In this document: one piece after another, positions 43,180-44,964 of the stretch
Position numbering within the stretch: the first letter of the stretch is position 1
Layout: each line of letters starts with the position of its first letter
Assembly (NCBI GenBank): GCA_028279945.1
Contig: JANQMT010000053.1
Coordinates: 1-44,964, forward strand
Length of the DNA stretch: 44,964 nt
Origin: JAKSCF01 sp028279945
Lineage (GTDB): Bacteria > Bacillota > Clostridia > Peptostreptococcales > JAAYPU01
Reading direction: 5' to 3'
The notes under the pieces: model-generated
What the model was told of the DNA's origin: nothing
The model's database searches: none
The model's input: only the letters and a program-made list of their open reading frames with translations
Position numbers and translations under genes: made by a program

Positions 43180-43241
43180 AATAGACTGTAATGGGTTTTC
43201 AAAAGAGTTACTCAAGAATAATGAAGCGTTTCTAAATATTC

Positions 43242-44735
43242 TTAGTACTCTATTGCCGGGACACTAACCGGTGGTTTTCTATGGTGAGTAGTCTGCTCAA
43301 ATCCATATGCAATTTCAATTATGCTGGGTTCATCCCATTCTCTAGCTAGAATTTCTAATCCAACAGGAACGCCAATAGGTGCATCCTTTGTAGATCTTGT
43401 AAATCCTGCAGAAACCACACATGCCGGAAAACCTGTTACAGAGCCTAAAACACCATTTCTTTGAATCTGAGTTTCCCCAACTTTTACGACAGGGCATTTT
43501 TGATGTGGATAGATGATCACATCAATATTATATTTTGCCATAATATGTGTGACTTGATCTCTAAGCCGTATTCTTTTTATGAGTCTTTCGTTATATTCCG
43601 GCGTATCCGTTTCAAGTTTTTCCGCAGTTTTAATATTATCTTCTATTCCCTTATGGTATTTTCCAGATTTAATAACATCACTCAGTGAGTTAACCATTGA
43701 AAGCTTTCCTAAATCCCTTAAATAAATATCCAGATCCCTCTTTAAATCATATAAATGTACACTAATTTCTTTGACCAATTGATCTGCATCGATATACTCC
43801 TCAATCTCTATTATAGAAGCACCTTGGCTTTGCATATCTTCCAGAGCTTTATTAATAACTCCGTTGACCTCTAAATGCACTTCATCTTTGCCAAAAAAAC
43901 TGTTTAAAACTCCAATCCTTTTTCCTTTTAAACCATCTGCTTTTAAAAATTGTGTATAGGAGTCACTTTTTTTTCCTATTGACCAAGCAGTGGCAGGATC
44001 GGAGGGATCATATCCTGATATGGCATCTAAAACTTTTACTGCATCTTCAACGGTACGGGCAATAGGTCCGGCAGTATCTTGAGTTAAAGAATACGGAACG
44101 ATTCCATCTCTACTGACTAACCCAATAGTAGGTCTAAAACCTACTAAGTTACATGCCGAAGCAGGTGATCTAATAGAATTGATGGTATCAGTACCTATGC
44201 CAACCAATCCATAATTAGCTGTTATTCCGGCACCGGTTCCGCCACTGGATCCTCCTGGAGATCGCGTTAAATCATAAGGATTCAGAGTTTGACCTAATTT
44301 GGAGCTAATGGTTTCTCCCCAAACGGCAAATTCATGTAAATTAACTTTGGCAAGAATTATTGCTCCCGCCTGTCTTAAACGTTTGGTAATAAAAGCATCG
44401 TCATGAGGTATAACGCCTTCCAAACTTAAGGAACCTGCTGTTGTTTCCATATCTTTGGTATCGACATTATCTTTTAGCAATACAGGAATACCATGTAATG
44501 GTCCGGTAAACCCACTTTGAATCAACTTTTTATCTAGTTCATTTGCTTCATCGATAGCTTTAGGATTTATTGTAATCACTGCATTTAAAGAAGGTCCCTT
44601 TTTATCATATTTATGTATTCTGTCTAGATAAGCCATTACAAGCTGTTTGCATGTTATTTCGCGAGTTTTCATAGCTTGATGCACGTCTGAGATGGTAGCT
44701 TCTAAAATATTAAACCTTTGATATAATTCAGCCAT
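43242..44735 (-). CDS. Amidase-signature family amidase
   Basis: The protein has 497 residues with AAGGTG 7 bases before the ATG on the minus strand. The Ser-cisSer-Lys set is visible: Lys in PVLLKDNVDT, cis-Ser in SPGGSSGGTGAGI, and nucleophile Ser in GTDTINSIRSPAS. Most members have GGS at the last site; here it is INS, which changes the residues lining the oxyanion hole. No signal peptide is seen. It hydrolyses an amide (linear, cyclic or peptide), but the substrate cannot be told. It lies 30 bases behind a fatty-acid transporter gene on the same strand, so both may handle related small acids. Confidence 0.92.
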   Translation of the reverse strand: MAELYQRFNILEATISDVHQAMKTREITCKQLVMAYLDRIHKYDKKGPSLNAVITINPKAIDEANELDKKLIQSGFTGPLHGIPVLLKDNVDTKDMETTAGSLSLEGVIPHDDAFITKRLRQAGAIILAKVNLHEFAVWGETISSKLGQTLNPYDLTRSPGGSSGGTGAGITANYGLVGIGTDTINSIRSPASACNLVGFRPTIGLVSRDGIVPYSLTQDTAGPIARTVEDAVKVLDAISGYDPSDPATAWSIGKKSDSYTQFLKADGLKGKRIGVLNSFFGKDEVHLEVNGVINKALEDMQSQGASIIEIEEYIDADQLVKEISVHLYDLKRDLDIYLRDLGKLSMVNSLSDVIKSGKYHKGIEDNIKTAEKLETDTPEYNERLIKRIRLRDQVTHIMAKYNIDVIIYPHQKCPVVKVGETQIQRNGVLGSVTGFPACVVSAGFTRSTKDAPIGVPVGLEILAREWDEPSIIEIAYGFEQTTHHRKPPVSVPAIEY

Positions 44736-44765
44736 TCATATTCACCTTCTTTTGAATTATGATTT

Positions 44766-44964
44766 TTAAACCGGAAGGAAAAGTACGCCTAGGATAAATA
44801 CCAGCCCGCTCAATAACATAATACTGATTGAATATCCTAATATATCTCTTGCTTTTAAGCCTGTGATACCAAGAAGCGCTATGGCCCAGAATGGTTGAAG
44901 CATATTAGTCCAAGTATTACCATAGGCAACACACAGCGCAGTTTTTATAACAGAATAGTCAATC
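44766..44964 (-). CDS. Short-chain fatty acid transporter (AtoE-like), C-terminal end
   Basis: The last 65 codons of a minus-strand gene run off the window edge and stop at 44766-44768. The segment NTWTNMLQPFWAIALLGITG, then LKARDILGY and two hydrophobic stretches, matches the end of AtoE-type short-chain fatty acid transporters. It would move short fatty acids or related anions and is upstream of, and probably co-transcribed with, the amidase gene. The rest lies outside the window. Confidence 0.82.
   Translation of the reverse strand, partial: IDYSVIKTALCVAYGNTWTNMLQPFWAIALLGITGLKARDILGYSISIMLLSGLVFILGVLFLPV

Noticed and set aside
1..44964. CRISPR arrays, tRNA/rRNA genes, intact transposases or prophage genes
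   Set aside because: No regular spaced repeats, cloverleaf-like sequences or recognisable transposase/phage proteins were seen by eye on either strand.

Overview
The window looks like a chromosomal segment of an anaerobic, low-GC, monoderm clostridium of an amino-acid-fermenting type. The evidence is AT-rich DNA with strong AGGAGG-type ribosome sites, S-layer-homology (SLH) anchored proteins, a SpoVB-type flippase, ferredoxin-linked 2-oxoacid and tungsten aldehyde oxidoreductases, Ptb/Buk ATP production, and c-di-GMP proteins. No species was assigned and no database was searched.

Region 1 (about 1-20690) is the most unusual part. It holds five exported proteins (137-847, 1634-6862, 8237-9907, 9934-12624, 12621-14297) that share a repeated 150-260 residue domain I cannot assign to a known family. 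The proteins differ in anchoring: one is freely secreted, two carry SLH repeats, and two have a C-terminal membrane helix (one of these also has leucine-rich repeats). From 7027 to 20663 the genes run as a tight block: an iron/cobalamin-type binding lipoprotein, three of the domain proteins, a MoxR ATPase, a DUF58 protein, a membrane transglutaminase-like protein, and a FecCD-type permease and ATPase. A candidate Fur-type promoter lies at 1022-1076. I infer a metal-regulated capture-and-import system for a chelated cofactor (haem, siderophore or corrinoid), laid out like the NEAT/Isd systems but built on a different domain. The ligand is unknown.

Region 2 (20737-24774) holds an SLH-CAP domain protein on the minus strand. 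It is followed by a tandem duplication of an flhG-like ATPase plus a PilZ (YcgR-type) gene. The second ATPase copy has lost exactly 690 bp in frame and survives as a remnant, while both PilZ genes are intact.

Region 3 (24942-30169) is an energy operon: phosphate butyryltransferase, indolepyruvate-type ferredoxin oxidoreductase IorA/IorB, an Mpv17-like membrane protein and butyrate kinase. Together these would turn 2-oxoacids from amino acids into acyl-CoA, acyl phosphate, then free acid plus ATP. A YkuK-like gene, topB and a GNAT acetyltransferase follow.

Region 4 (33767-39299) is a sigma-54 circuit: an enhancer-binding regulator, a long hairpin, a textbook -24/-12 promoter at 35688-35702, then aldehyde ferredoxin oxidoreductase, a MoaD/ThiS-like protein and a class III aminotransferase. 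Region 5 (39540-44964) holds a GGDEF protein, an HPP-family membrane protein, a SpoVB-like flippase, and on the minus strand an amidase and the end of a short-chain fatty acid transporter. I saw no tRNA, rRNA, CRISPR array or intact insertion sequence.
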